NCBI GenBank assembly: GCA_007833815.1
Contig: CP033464.1
Location: 5,067,501 to 5,131,500 of the forward strand
Direction of reading: 5' to 3'
Length of the DNA: 64,000 nt
Source: Brevibacillus laterosporus
GTDB taxonomy: Bacteria > Bacillota > Bacilli > Brevibacillales > Brevibacillaceae
Part shown: positions 35,432 through 44,003 of the stretch, in pieces
How the letters are laid out: every line of letters begins with the position of its first letter
Numbering within the stretch: position 1 is the first letter of the stretch
Position numbers and translations under genes: made by a program
The notes under the pieces: generated by a model
Seen by the model: only the letters and a program-made list of their open reading frames with translations
Databases searched by the model: none
What the model was told of the DNA's origin: nothing

Positions 35432-36670
35432 CTACACTTGTTTCACCTTCACTATCCAACTCTTTAGCTTGCTCGGATCATGGCAGACCACATACGCTTT
35501 TGAAAACCGATACAAATAGTTCTCTTCATGAGATTTAGGAGAGAGCACGATTAGCTTTCGTTTTAATTCTTTCTCATACAGATTGAATATCTTCTCCTTT
35601 CTCCCCTCATCCAGCGCACTATCAAATTCATCAAGGACAATATATCCGGGGCTAGCCTGAATGGTTTGTAGGAGAGCTAGCGCAAATAAGAGTGAACTTA
35701 ACGATTCTTCGCCTCCCGAAACACCTTTACCCACTTTCCCGCCTCGAGCTTTGGTGCTGACATCTTCCATTTTGCCTCGATGCCCTTCTTTTCTTGCTCT
35801 CAGGTACAGGTAATAATGGACTTGGTTACGTCGATCTGGCTTCATTTCCCAATCAATTTTCCCACCGAAACCGAATTCGCCCATATAATTGACAAAACGT
35901 TGATTCACTTCCAAAACCCGCATATTAATTGTAGTTTCCATATCGTCTTTCAAGCGCTCCATCCGTTCCGTATATTCTTCTAGTAAACGCTTGGCTTCCT
36001 GTAGCTCCTCATTGGAACGTTCATATTCTTGTTTCATGATTTCATAATTTTCTGGTGCTGCCTCATCAATATCAGTTTCTTTTGCAGCCTGATCAAACGT
36101 TATTTTACCAGTCTCTCTCTGTTGATGTGCCTGAGCCTTAGTCCAATTTGGTAGTTCTGTTAGAGAATTTTTGGTATCTGAAAACCTATACGGAGTAACG
36201 TCTTTCAGATAAGTTAACTCACGGGAGGTGGCTACATATCCCTCTTCATTCGTGTTATATTCATCACTTTTCCGTTTAATTAGTCGTTCTGTCTCTTTAC
36301 TATTTCGTTCCTTATCGTCTATAGATTGCTCGATCCGCTTCTGTCTTCTTTTTTGATCTGACTGCTCTTTTTCCTGTGTTTCATATTGCGTTTCTAATTT
36401 TTCTAGTAGCGCCATTTCTTCCTGTAACTTTACAACCAATGATTCTAGTTCCAAAGTTAGTCGTTGAATTTCCTCCATTTTCTGTTTTTCCTTAGCGAAT
36501 TCCTGATAGACCGCTTCATATTTTTCCAGTTGTGAGATACTTACCCTGTAAACAGCAATCTGCTCTTGAAGAATATGTAAGCGTTCAAGGAATTTTTGTT
36601 CCTGTAAAAGTAATTCCTGATCCAGTTGTTCCAGCTTGTCATGCTTTTTTTTCGTTCCATTCTCTCTCAT
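35432..36670 (-). CDS. jetC: JetC, C-terminal part (Wadjet SMC ATPase), out of frame with the N-terminal part
   Basis: The second half of the SMC-type ATPase. It begins in the ascending coiled-coil arm (412 residues, mostly Gln/Glu/Lys heptads) and ends in the C-terminal ATPase lobe: signature KGVSGGEESLSSLLFALALLQ, Walker B GYIVLDEFDSALDEG, and a final LIVLSPKSHEE switch region. It lacks its own ribosome binding site: the ATG at 36670 is preceded by CAGTCACGA. The frame joins the N-terminal part inside an A8 run (36643-36650) with one base too many for continuous reading. If slippage does not occur, the ATPase would lack its signature and Walker B lobe and the Wadjet system would be dead. 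Confidence 0.75.
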   Translation of the reverse strand: MRENGTKKKHDKLEQLDQELLLQEQKFLERLHILQEQIAVYRVSISQLEKYEAVYQEFAKEKQKMEEIQRLTLELESLVVKLQEEMALLEKLETQYETQEKEQSDQKRRQKRIEQSIDDKERNSKETERLIKRKSDEYNTNEEGYVATSRELTYLKDVTPYRFSDTKNSLTELPNWTKAQAHQQRETGKITFDQAAKETDIDEAAPENYEIMKQEYERSNEELQEAKRLLEEYTERMERLKDDMETTINMRVLEVNQRFVNYMGEFGFGGKIDWEMKPDRRNQVHYYLYLRARKEGHRGKMEDVSTKARGGKVGKGVSGGEESLSSLLFALALLQTIQASPGYIVLDEFDSALDEGRKEKIFNLYEKELKRKLIVLSPKSHEENYLYRFSKAYVVCHDPSKLKSWIVKVKQV

Positions 36671-38633
36671 TCGTGACTGAGAAAAAGGCTTCTGCCTTTT
36701 TCACCTTATCCAATGCTGAATGCAGAGAAGTGTTCTCAGTTCGTAATCGTTCCATTTCTTTCGTAACCAATAGAATCTGCTGTGTTCTTTCCACGATAAC
36801 TAGCTCGATTTCCTGTTTACGCTTTTGAATAGCCATTTCACTTAAAATAAATTCTTTTTCTTCTTGTGCCCCTCGTTTCCCCTTCGTGTCTACCAAAATG
36901 CCATTTTCATTCGTTGGCATTTGTTCAGTCTGGAACGATTTCACCCACCAAAGTGCTTTTACAGCAAAGGGAATCAATTCTTCCTGTAGTGCTTGCTTGA
37001 TTTGAGCATGCAAGTCAGGTAGGCTGGTCAAATAATATTCGGGAACAATGTCTGATAGAGAGACATGATACAAGTCATTTGGTGGCACAAACACTTTTCC
37101 ATCTACAAAAATCGTATATTTGATTGGATCAAACCATTGTTCATCGGCTGGTCGAGATTTGTCATCTAATTCGATCAGCTCTTGTAATGGATAAGCCTTT
37201 ATTCCTTTACTTGCAAAATAGACGAGTGACTTTTGCTGACGCTGGCTCACATAGCGATTATTTTTCACATCCTCATGTTCACTCTCTAGTTTTTTCCTCT
37301 CCTCCGACCACATTCTATGGTTATCTTTGTTATGTTCCAAAGAGCGTTCATTCTCAGCAATTCTATCTGTAACAAGATGACTACTCTTGTATTCTTCTAA
37401 TACTTCTCTATTCTTGATTTCGTCTACCTTATCTTGTTGAATTTGAAATTCAAGAAGCTTCATCTCACCTTGATTTTCCCTTAATTGACTTCTGATGGTT
37501 TGAAACTGTTCGTCTAAGCTATTCTTTTCTTTCTGATCGCTATCCAGAGCAGAGCGAAACTGGTTTAATTCGTTTTTTACTTTCTCTTCTGTCTTTGGTA
37601 TATTTTGAACTTGCCGTGTTACATGTTCTATCTGTTTTTCCAAATCCTGTTTCTTTTTCTGACAAGCTTTCTGTTTTGCTTGCAAATTATCTTTTCTAGA
37701 CTGGACTTCCTCTAAAGACTGATTCGTTGTTTCTAATTCTATTGTGACTGCTTCTACATTTTGCTTTACCGTTTGCAACTGCTCACGAAGTCCAAATAAA
37801 GCCTTTTCATCTTCGGCCTGCTCCGTTTGATATTGTTCGATTTGTTCCTTTAAATCAGATATCTCCTGAGAGTAATATTTCTGTAAAACAAGCAAAGCAG
37901 AAACATATTCGGTTAACCCTGCCTCTAGTCGTCTGTTACGATCATGAAACCGATCCAATTCTCTTTGCTTTTGGGTAAGTCCCCACTTTTTATTTTGAAG
38001 CGTTTGTTCTGCTGCTTGCATAGAAGTAGCAGCTTCATTCACCAATTCCTTGCTCTCTTCCCAGTTCTTCTGAATCGTATCAATGCCATACATCTCACTA
38101 AAAATTCGAAAGCGTTCCTCTGGATGCATAACCGCAAATTGATTAACCTCTTTCTGATACCAAATTAGATAAAATTCATCAGGATCGACCGCATACTTTT
38201 GTGAAATCTGTTTTTTGTATCCTGAGAAATTATAATTTTGATCCCCTGACGAATACTTTCTAGTATATTCCCATTGATCAATGTTTTCGCCTTCTTGAAT
38301 GTAAAAATCTTTTTTAACAGTTTCACCCGGTTTCTGCTCGATGTGTAACGAAAACTGGACGAATGCGGGCGCATCTACTTTGACATGTCCTGCATTTTTA
38401 AATAACAAATCAATACTAGCCCTCCATGTCTCATCGGGGGATAAATTTTGTGAACGTAGGCCTTCCAAGTCTACTTTGCTAGAATAAAGGACCGCTCCCA
38501 AACAAAATGTAATGGTAGATTTACCCGAACCGTTTGGACCAGAAATAAAAATATGATCCTGCTCCTCAGATAGATCCATTATAGTCTGCCCATAATCACG
38601 GATGCCGTTAAACCGTAATCGCCACGGTATCAT
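36639..38633 (-). CDS. jetC: JetC, N-terminal part (Wadjet SMC ATPase)
   Basis: MukB/SMC-like subunit of a Wadjet complex, which extrudes and cleaves small circular plasmids. N-terminal ATPase lobe: IFISGPNGSGKSTITFCLGAVLYSS (Walker A) and DPDEFYLIWYQKEVNQF. Then a coiled-coil arm (about 190-465), a hinge-like globular section (about 471-560, VYFASKGIKAYP, KYTIFVDGKVFVP, VSLSDIVPEYYLTSLP), and the start of the return coil. It ends at NEREWNEKKA-stop. The complete protein would be about 1070 residues. Starts with AAGGAGG and an ATGA overlap with jetB. The break comes 32 bases before the end, at an A8 run. Confidence 0.85.
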   Translation of the reverse strand: MIPWRLRFNGIRDYGQTIMDLSEEQDHIFISGPNGSGKSTITFCLGAVLYSSKVDLEGLRSQNLSPDETWRASIDLLFKNAGHVKVDAPAFVQFSLHIEQKPGETVKKDFYIQEGENIDQWEYTRKYSSGDQNYNFSGYKKQISQKYAVDPDEFYLIWYQKEVNQFAVMHPEERFRIFSEMYGIDTIQKNWEESKELVNEAATSMQAAEQTLQNKKWGLTQKQRELDRFHDRNRRLEAGLTEYVSALLVLQKYYSQEISDLKEQIEQYQTEQAEDEKALFGLREQLQTVKQNVEAVTIELETTNQSLEEVQSRKDNLQAKQKACQKKKQDLEKQIEHVTRQVQNIPKTEEKVKNELNQFRSALDSDQKEKNSLDEQFQTIRSQLRENQGEMKLLEFQIQQDKVDEIKNREVLEEYKSSHLVTDRIAENERSLEHNKDNHRMWSEERKKLESEHEDVKNNRYVSQRQQKSLVYFASKGIKAYPLQELIELDDKSRPADEQWFDPIKYTIFVDGKVFVPPNDLYHVSLSDIVPEYYLTSLPDLHAQIKQALQEELIPFAVKALWWVKSFQTEQMPTNENGILVDTKGKRGAQEEKEFILSEMAIQKRKQEIELVIVERTQQILLVTKEMERLRTENTSLHSALDKVKKAEAFFSVTNEREWNEKKA

Positions 38634-39325
38634 GGAGTTTGTCCTCCTTCTAAGTTGTACCTTTTGAAGAAACGTAGCACATCTTCCATATGAAGTTGAT
38701 TAGATTGGCTAAATTCCGCATATCTTCGTAAAAAGGAGTTTGAAAAAAGATGGCTACCGATCGCTGTCAATTGATATGCCTCTTCATCTGAATTCCCTAT
38801 GTATGGTTCGATAGCTCCAATTTTTCGTAACGAATCTAGATTAATCTTTATACGCTGGTTCGCCTTTAACGACTCATGCCCAAAGCTATCAACCAATTGA
38901 TTGAAAAGCGTATACTCATTTTGTAAAACTTCCTGATGATAAAAAATAAACATTAGAATTGCCAAGCTCTCCTTGGAAAGCACCGTCTTAGCCTGTTTAG
39001 CAGGTACTCTCATCATCACCACAACCTGATTACGACGCTCATCATAGATCACTTTAAAATATCGACTAATCGCTTGATTGACTCGTTGCAAAAAAGAGAA
39101 GAATGCTTGCTCATCATTAGCGATTCCGATAATTTTCTCCACTTCTTTTCGTGATAGCCCAAAATTTGCATTCCGAATCGTAGCAGAGGATGAAAATAGA
39201 ATCTGTATAAAAGCAGACTCTTCTTCTTTTGTTAGTACTCCTTGAAGAGACATCATCGCAGATAGAGGGTTAAGATTTACTTCCTCGTTGATTTCTTCGT
39301 ACAATGCCCTGTCCTTGCTCATCAT
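38630..39325 (-). CDS. jetB: JetB, MukE-like Wadjet subunit (DUF4194 type)
   Basis: A 231-residue winged-helix protein that would link the kleisin JetA to the SMC JetC in a Wadjet complex. Sequence: TKEEESAFIQILFSSSATIRNAN, RYFKVIYDERRNQVVVMMRVP, LSKESLAILMFIFYHQEVL, a LRKIGAIEPY and EAYQLTAIGSHLF section, typical of DUF4194 tandem winged helices. It overlaps jetA by 56 bases and jetC by 4, so all are translated together. The start is ATG-ATG; the ribosome binding site (GGATGTGGA) is weak, consistent with coupling. Confidence 0.8.
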   Translation of the reverse strand: MMSKDRALYEEINEEVNLNPLSAMMSLQGVLTKEEESAFIQILFSSSATIRNANFGLSRKEVEKIIGIANDEQAFFSFLQRVNQAISRYFKVIYDERRNQVVVMMRVPAKQAKTVLSKESLAILMFIFYHQEVLQNEYTLFNQLVDSFGHESLKANQRIKINLDSLRKIGAIEPYIGNSDEEAYQLTAIGSHLFSNSFLRRYAEFSQSNQLHMEDVLRFFKRYNLEGGQTP

Positions 39326-40712
39326 CGATCCACATCCAATCCTTGTCTGAGTATGATTTTGCTGCTGATTTATTATTCATAATTTCTTTATTCGTCGGTT
39401 CATCTACACTAGCTCGTTGATTGCTAACTAAAGCAGATACGCCAATTAAAGCATTTAGCACATCGCTCCATTTAGCAGAACCACCTGCTTCTATTACTAG
39501 CTCTTCCATTCCAGCCTCGTTTACTTGTTCCAAATAGGCTTCAATCTGTTCCGTTTGAATAAATTGTTTGGTCAACTGCCAGCGTGAGTCGCCCATCAAC
39601 TCATCAATGGCACCCATATCTAACTCTTCCATCTCTTCATACTCAACATCAAGTACTTCTTCCATCTCTTCTGTATACGGTTCATAGTTTTCGATATACT
39701 CGACAGCTTCATTTATACCTTGAGCAGGAATTGGTGAAGGGAATTTTACTGGAACCCACACTCCATCTAATTCCTCTTCATCATAGTTTCCCTGTTCCAT
39801 AAAGCTTAGGATTTGATGCGTATCGGGAATATCTGATTCTATTGGACTATCAAATGATTTCATAATAAACTGACGGAAGGTTTCTGGCTGGATTGCTTGG
39901 ATCATATGGGATTGTTGCAGCATTGAGAACGTCAGAATTTTATTAATCGTTCCAATGCTTATCTTGGTCCCTTCCGCCATTGTAGCCGTCCCTCTTTGCA
40001 TAAAAGGAGCCAATGTTAATCCCTCTTCAAAGGTTTGAAACTTTTCAATTCGTTCCGCTAATTTATTTTCCAACTCTTGCATTAATTGATTAATAATCTG
40101 CACCTGCGGCAAAGCATTCCGGTCAGCAAGATACTCTAGCTGCCTTTCCTTCAACAATTCAATGGCATCCTCTACATTTTTAATCATACTTACCAGTTTA
40201 TTTCCGCCCGATATGCCTTTATCATCATACGCTTCACTTAACTCGGCATCTCGTTTTGCTTGGAATAAAGATTTAGCCACATCATCATTCAAATAGTAGG
40301 CCAGTGAATCGTTGGCTAGTCGAATTAATGTGTCCATCATGCGCTTGCCTACATCACGCATTCTAATTCGCTTTGTTGTTTTTGTAATCCAGTTATACTT
40401 TCCTAGAATAAAAATTAATTGATTAATATGCGTCAGTGTAATTTCACTGTCATGTTCATAGTTGTTTCGGTAGCGGTAATACAAGGCATGTTCATTTTCA
40501 AGTTGTTCTGTCAGTCCCAATGCCTCTTCATTAATCAGATTTAAAATTCGCAGAAAACGAAGCGTATACAAAGGGGAATTAAAATATTTCTCAGAACTAA
40601 GATCTTGAATGACACCTGACAACGTCGATAAATCACGCATCACTTGCATTAATTCTGGTTGCCTTTCATCTGCTTTAAAAACGGAGATTAATGATTTATC
40701 CAGGTTAACCAC
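39270..40712 (-). CDS. jetA: JetA, kleisin (MukF-like) Wadjet subunit
   Basis: A 480-residue kleisin-type subunit of Wadjet. N-terminal helical winged-helix section (SVFKADERQPELMQVMRDLSTLSGVIQDLS, YNWITKTTKRIRMRDVGKRMMDTLIR), helical middle, an acidic linker (VEYIENYEPYTEEMEEVLDVEYEEMEELDMG), and a C-terminal winged helix that contacts the ATPase (EAGGSAKWSDVLNALIGVSALVSN). Family match is to the JetA group of Wadjet types II/III. Starts at a GTG with GGGAGG 9 bases upstream, overlapping jetD by 25 bases. Confidence 0.8.
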   Translation of the reverse strand: MVNLDKSLISVFKADERQPELMQVMRDLSTLSGVIQDLSSEKYFNSPLYTLRFLRILNLINEEALGLTEQLENEHALYYRYRNNYEHDSEITLTHINQLIFILGKYNWITKTTKRIRMRDVGKRMMDTLIRLANDSLAYYLNDDVAKSLFQAKRDAELSEAYDDKGISGGNKLVSMIKNVEDAIELLKERQLEYLADRNALPQVQIINQLMQELENKLAERIEKFQTFEEGLTLAPFMQRGTATMAEGTKISIGTINKILTFSMLQQSHMIQAIQPETFRQFIMKSFDSPIESDIPDTHQILSFMEQGNYDEEELDGVWVPVKFPSPIPAQGINEAVEYIENYEPYTEEMEEVLDVEYEEMEELDMGAIDELMGDSRWQLTKQFIQTEQIEAYLEQVNEAGMEELVIEAGGSAKWSDVLNALIGVSALVSNQRASVDEPTNKEIMNNKSAAKSYSDKDWMWIDDEQGQGIVRRNQRGSKS

Positions 40713-42097
40713 TGTTCAGGTCCTCCCATGTGCTCTTCTTGTTCACGTTTTGACGTTTGTATCATGTCGGAGAAGATTTGTTCATAATCCCCCCACTTAT
40801 TTACTGTTTGGAAAGTAGGCAAAATCAATGTAATTGGCTTACTATTCGTCAATCTATATAGTTCTTTGGCAATCGTATATCCCGATTCATCACAATCGGT
40901 CCATATCATTACATGATTTAGATTAGGTGAGTTTTGGACAAGTTGAGTAATCAGCTCTCGATGTCCATTTCTAACTTGACCATCTACACATAAGACAAAG
41001 CTACTCGTCTGCTGTAAAAATTCCGTTTCGTACGCCATGCGGGTCAACACACCCCTGTTCTCAACCAACCAGATATTCTGCGCAGTTGTTTGAAAAGACA
41101 TATCATATACAGCAATGTCCGTTGAGGCATGAACCGTTCCGTGGGAGTAGTGGATGCTCTTCCCTTCAAGCTCTCCACTAAAAAAGATAGGCGTAATTGT
41201 ACCCAGGCTAATTAAACCAACTACTTGTAAAGGCGTTTGCAATATGTATTCCAATAATTCCAAGAAGTCTTTTTTATATGGATCAAACTGTTTTGATCCC
41301 CCGATCGTCTGATAATAGCTAGCCCCTATCTCTTTCCAATCAAAATGGTCGACTGATAACGCTTTTTGGTAGACAGCCAGCATAAAATGTAAAAACGTAA
41401 GCTGTTTAGAAAATTTCCAGGTAGAATAGGCAACATTCACAGAACTAGTGTTAGCAGAATTCTTAGCACGTAGCTTGGGTGGTAGCGACTCGTTAGTCTG
41501 ATTAAGTGCTTGCAGACACTCATTTTTTAGTGTTTGCATAGTCGATTCCATAGTAACAAGTACTTTTTTCCGAGCAGGAGAGAGATCATATAGAGTTGAT
41601 TTATTACTAGATTTCTCGCATAGCCGTATCCATTCGTTTAAGCTGTATTGTTCTCTCTTCTCTTTCTCCTCTTTTTCCCCAATTACATACTGATATAACA
41701 CTGGCCCCATACGAAAATATTCAGATAGGACCGTTTTCTCATCTTTTTGAAAACGTACTTCTTGGAGAATCCAACCATTTTGAATCCATGCAAAAAGCTC
41801 CTCTGTTTCTGAAAGCTTCTTTTTGTTTTTAGGACTGGTAAATTGTTTTACGAGGATTGAGGGAATCTCTATTTTCTTAGCTACCGTTGTAATTACAGGC
41901 TGTTCTACTTGTATATTTTTTTGCCTATCTAGTATTCCACAAGTTAATAGAGCAACTTTTCTTCGGATTCGAGCCGTCCTTTTCATAACCGGGATTTCAT
42001 ACTTCCCCGCTAAACTAACGATGCCTAATTCGTCAATCTCTTCATCTGCCAACAAGATGAATTGCTCAATAAATTCACGCCATAAAACTGGTATCAT
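40688..42097 (-). CDS. jetD: JetD, Wadjet TOPRIM nuclease subunit
   Basis: A 469-residue protein with a C-terminal TOPRIM-type domain: NIWLVENRGVLTRMA (conserved glutamate), FVLCVDGQVRNGHRELI and MIWTDCDESGYTIAKELY (DxD metal site). JetD cleaves plasmid DNA once the SMC motor has stalled on a small circle. The N-terminal half is helical with many basic residues, likely DNA-binding. First gene of the operon, with GGAG 8 bases before the ATG. Order D-A-B-C is unlike the classical type I A-B-C-D order. An alternative is an unrelated TOPRIM nuclease, but the context is decisive. Confidence 0.8.
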   Translation of the reverse strand: MIPVLWREFIEQFILLADEEIDELGIVSLAGKYEIPVMKRTARIRRKVALLTCGILDRQKNIQVEQPVITTVAKKIEIPSILVKQFTSPKNKKKLSETEELFAWIQNGWILQEVRFQKDEKTVLSEYFRMGPVLYQYVIGEKEEKEKREQYSLNEWIRLCEKSSNKSTLYDLSPARKKVLVTMESTMQTLKNECLQALNQTNESLPPKLRAKNSANTSSVNVAYSTWKFSKQLTFLHFMLAVYQKALSVDHFDWKEIGASYYQTIGGSKQFDPYKKDFLELLEYILQTPLQVVGLISLGTITPIFFSGELEGKSIHYSHGTVHASTDIAVYDMSFQTTAQNIWLVENRGVLTRMAYETEFLQQTSSFVLCVDGQVRNGHRELITQLVQNSPNLNHVMIWTDCDESGYTIAKELYRLTNSKPITLILPTFQTVNKWGDYEQIFSDMIQTSKREQEEHMGGPEQWLTWINH

Positions 42098-42255
42098 TCT
42101 TTTACTCCTGTCAACGTTTCTTTGTTTCTATTGTAACATGCGTACAACAGGGTATTATTTGTAAGATATTGAATTTACATGTAAAAATAAGATCAAACAC
42201 ACATAAAGAAAGGACACAGATAATAAAACATCCATGCCCCCAAGCAAGTTTCGGT
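42098..42255. other. Region upstream of the jet operon, with a perfect 12-base palindrome
   Basis: TTTACATGTAAA at 42174-42185 is a perfect palindrome about 80 bases upstream of jetD. A TACAAT -10-like hexamer (minus strand) lies about 40 bases before jetD. The palindrome could be an operator for the jet promoter. Confidence 0.4.
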
Positions 42256-42690
42256 TTACATCAAACTCATAATTACATTCCGCTCCCGAAACCCAAGCTT
42301 TTCATATAAATGTTTCGCATGATTAGCTACATAAACATTTAGCCTAATTTCAGGATATCCCTGTTCCTTTAGCCTCTGAATGGCGGCTTCCATCAGCGGC
42401 TTAGCATACCCCCTCCCACGGGACTCAGGCATTACATATAGCTCAAAAATATAGCCGATCTCTATGTCGGTAAACTGCTCGATGGTACTACCAGCTAACA
42501 CCCAACCCACAATTTGCTCGTTCTGCTTACCTACTAGATACCAAGCCCCTTTCTCTAGCAGTTTATTGATTGGCTCCTGTATTCTTTCTAGATTCACATC
42601 AATGTGGCCCAAAGTGCCTTCCTGTAAAGCCTGCGGTGTCTTTTCAAATAAAAACTCCATGTCCTTTGCTGTTGGTTTTCTGATTTCCAT
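42256..42690 (-). CDS. GNAT family N-acetyltransferase
   Basis: A 144-residue GCN5-related acetyltransferase. The acetyl-CoA-binding block is ELYVMPESRGRGYAKPLMEAAIQRLKEQG, followed by IRLNVYVANHAKHLYEKLGFRE, the usual C-terminal motif. The ATG at 42690 follows AAGGAG by 9 bases; the eight codons upstream are not needed. Substrate unknown. No terminator is obvious. Confidence 0.8.
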   Translation of the reverse strand: MEIRKPTAKDMEFLFEKTPQALQEGTLGHIDVNLERIQEPINKLLEKGAWYLVGKQNEQIVGWVLAGSTIEQFTDIEIGYIFELYVMPESRGRGYAKPLMEAAIQRLKEQGYPEIRLNVYVANHAKHLYEKLGFRERNVIMSLM

Positions 42691-42729
42691 GTTGGTAGTC
42701 TCCTTTGTTTTCACATCGTTATGTAAACC

Positions 42730-42885
42730 TTACTCCTTAGGTAAAACAACCAGAACAAACGTAACAATAGGACCTCCGAATAAGGACAAGAGAAACCATA
42801 CAAGCCCCGATCGATTTTTCCCTTGTGCAAGCCCCGCGTTAATAAGAGCAAGAGTTCCCCAGCCCAATACATACTCGTTATTCAT
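42730..42885 (-). CDS. Small membrane protein (51 aa)
   Basis: Reads MNNEYVLGWGTLALINAGLA, then QGKNRSGLVWFLLSLFGGP and a hydrophobic IVTFVLVVLPKE end. AAAGGAGC lies 10 bases before the ATG. The INAGLAQGKNRSGL-WF motif is a conserved small-membrane-protein family, often mislabelled as NusB antitermination protein. Function unknown. It lies just upstream of the GNAT gene on the same strand and is likely co-transcribed. Confidence 0.65.
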   Translation of the reverse strand: MNNEYVLGWGTLALINAGLAQGKNRSGLVWFLLSLFGGPIVTFVLVVLPKE

Positions 42886-43104
42886 GTTGTTTATGCTCCT
42901 TTTCACAGTTTAAAATCTTGCTTCAATACTACCCCGAACTTTCAAACATTTATATTGTAACAAATTTTATGGAAAGATTAAAAAAACTTTGTTGCTTGAA
43001 AAATAACTTCACCATTTTCTAAAATACTGACCACTGAGTGCGTTTTTTTCGTATATTTGGTAAGCGGCTCTCCCCTGCTATCTTCTAGAATTTTTCGAAA
43101 AATG

Positions 43105-43147
43105 TGTGATCTGAATCACATCGTTGGATCGTTTGTTTCGTTAGATT
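43105..43147 (+). promoter_or_regulatory. Fnr/Crp-type box and -10 element of the hemerythrin gene
   Basis: TGTGATCTGAATCACA (43105-43120) is a perfect TGTGA-N6-TCACA palindrome, the Bacillus Fnr consensus. A TAGATT at 43142-43147 fits a -10 hexamer and puts the box centre at about -41.5, the class II activator position. The promoter has no good -35. Anaerobic or nitrosative activation is predicted. Confidence 0.75.
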
Positions 43148-43189
43148 TACTAATGACAGTAAAATGAACGGAGATGAGTTGATACGCTT

Positions 43190-43738
43190 ATGAATACTCC
43201 TTTATACAAACCACAGTTGGACATGACGGATTGGAGTGAAGCCAATCAGGAAAAGTACAACAAACTGATCACTATCATTGACCCACACCTACACTCATTT
43301 GTCGCTGAACATGCAACGTTGGAAAACTTGATGGATAAGGTGCGAGAAGGTTACGATCTAGAAGTGTATCGTCTCGCTTTACAAGAGATTAAAATTGAAA
43401 TGGAGCACCATTTTTTGTACGAAGAAATGTTTATTTTAGGTAAATTGGAGAATCATATTGTTGAAAAGGAAGTAGGTCCAATTGCAAAATTAGTACAGGA
43501 TCATGTGATAATCCGTAAGCATTTTAACGATGCGAAAGAGTTGTTTGATCAAGAGCAAACAAAGAAATGTAGCGAACCGTTGATGCAGAAGATGAACCTA
43601 TTAGCTTACCTATTGAAAAAACATATTGAAAAAGAAGATCACTACATTTTCCCATTGGTAAGCCTTGTACTAACAGAAGAAGAAAAGATAGCAATAGCCG
43701 AAGAAGTACGTATGGCTGATTTACAAAGACAAGCCTAG
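43190..43738 (+). CDS. Hemerythrin-domain protein
   Basis: A 182-residue hemerythrin-like protein with a di-iron four-helix bundle. Ligand histidines and acids are in DPHLHSFVAEHATLENLM, IEMEHHFLYEEMFIL, VQDHVIIRKHFND and LLKKHIEKEDHYIFPLV. Related proteins sense or scavenge NO, O2 or peroxide, or repair iron centres. The perfect Fnr-type box upstream supports a role under low oxygen. It stands in its own unit with a hairpin terminator 55 bases downstream. Confidence 0.85.
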   Translation: MNTPLYKPQLDMTDWSEANQEKYNKLITIIDPHLHSFVAEHATLENLMDKVREGYDLEVYRLALQEIKIEMEHHFLYEEMFILGKLENHIVEKEVGPIAKLVQDHVIIRKHFNDAKELFDQEQTKKCSEPLMQKMNLLAYLLKKHIEKEDHYIFPLVSLVLTEEEKIAIAEEVRMADLQRQA

Positions 43739-43792
43739 TTCGTCATTTCTTTTGCTAAGAAAGATAGGATTGCATGACATGCTATAAGGTAT

Positions 43793-43843
43793 GGAAAAGC
43801 ACGTTTCTCCCCTCTATCTAGTAAGGGATGAGCGTGCTTTTCC
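43793..43843 (+). terminator. Hairpin terminator after the hemerythrin gene
   Basis: GGAAAAGCACG / CGTGCTTTTCC with a long internal loop; the T-run is part of the stem, so efficiency is uncertain. Confidence 0.6.
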
Positions 43844-44003
43844 TCATTTCCATTCAAGAAAAGACAAGAGGAAAGGTACTCTTTAATAACGAATTCTACA
43901 AAGGAACGACTGACTAACATAAACCTAAACGTACTAAAAGACATATGTATGCCATATTTTCCATACTTAACTAATTTTTGCAGAATGGGGCAGTTTCGTC
44001 CAA

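Noticed and set aside
43735-43944. 69-codon ORF on the minus strand behind the hemerythrin gene
   Set aside because: It covers the terminator hairpin and has no ribosome binding site.
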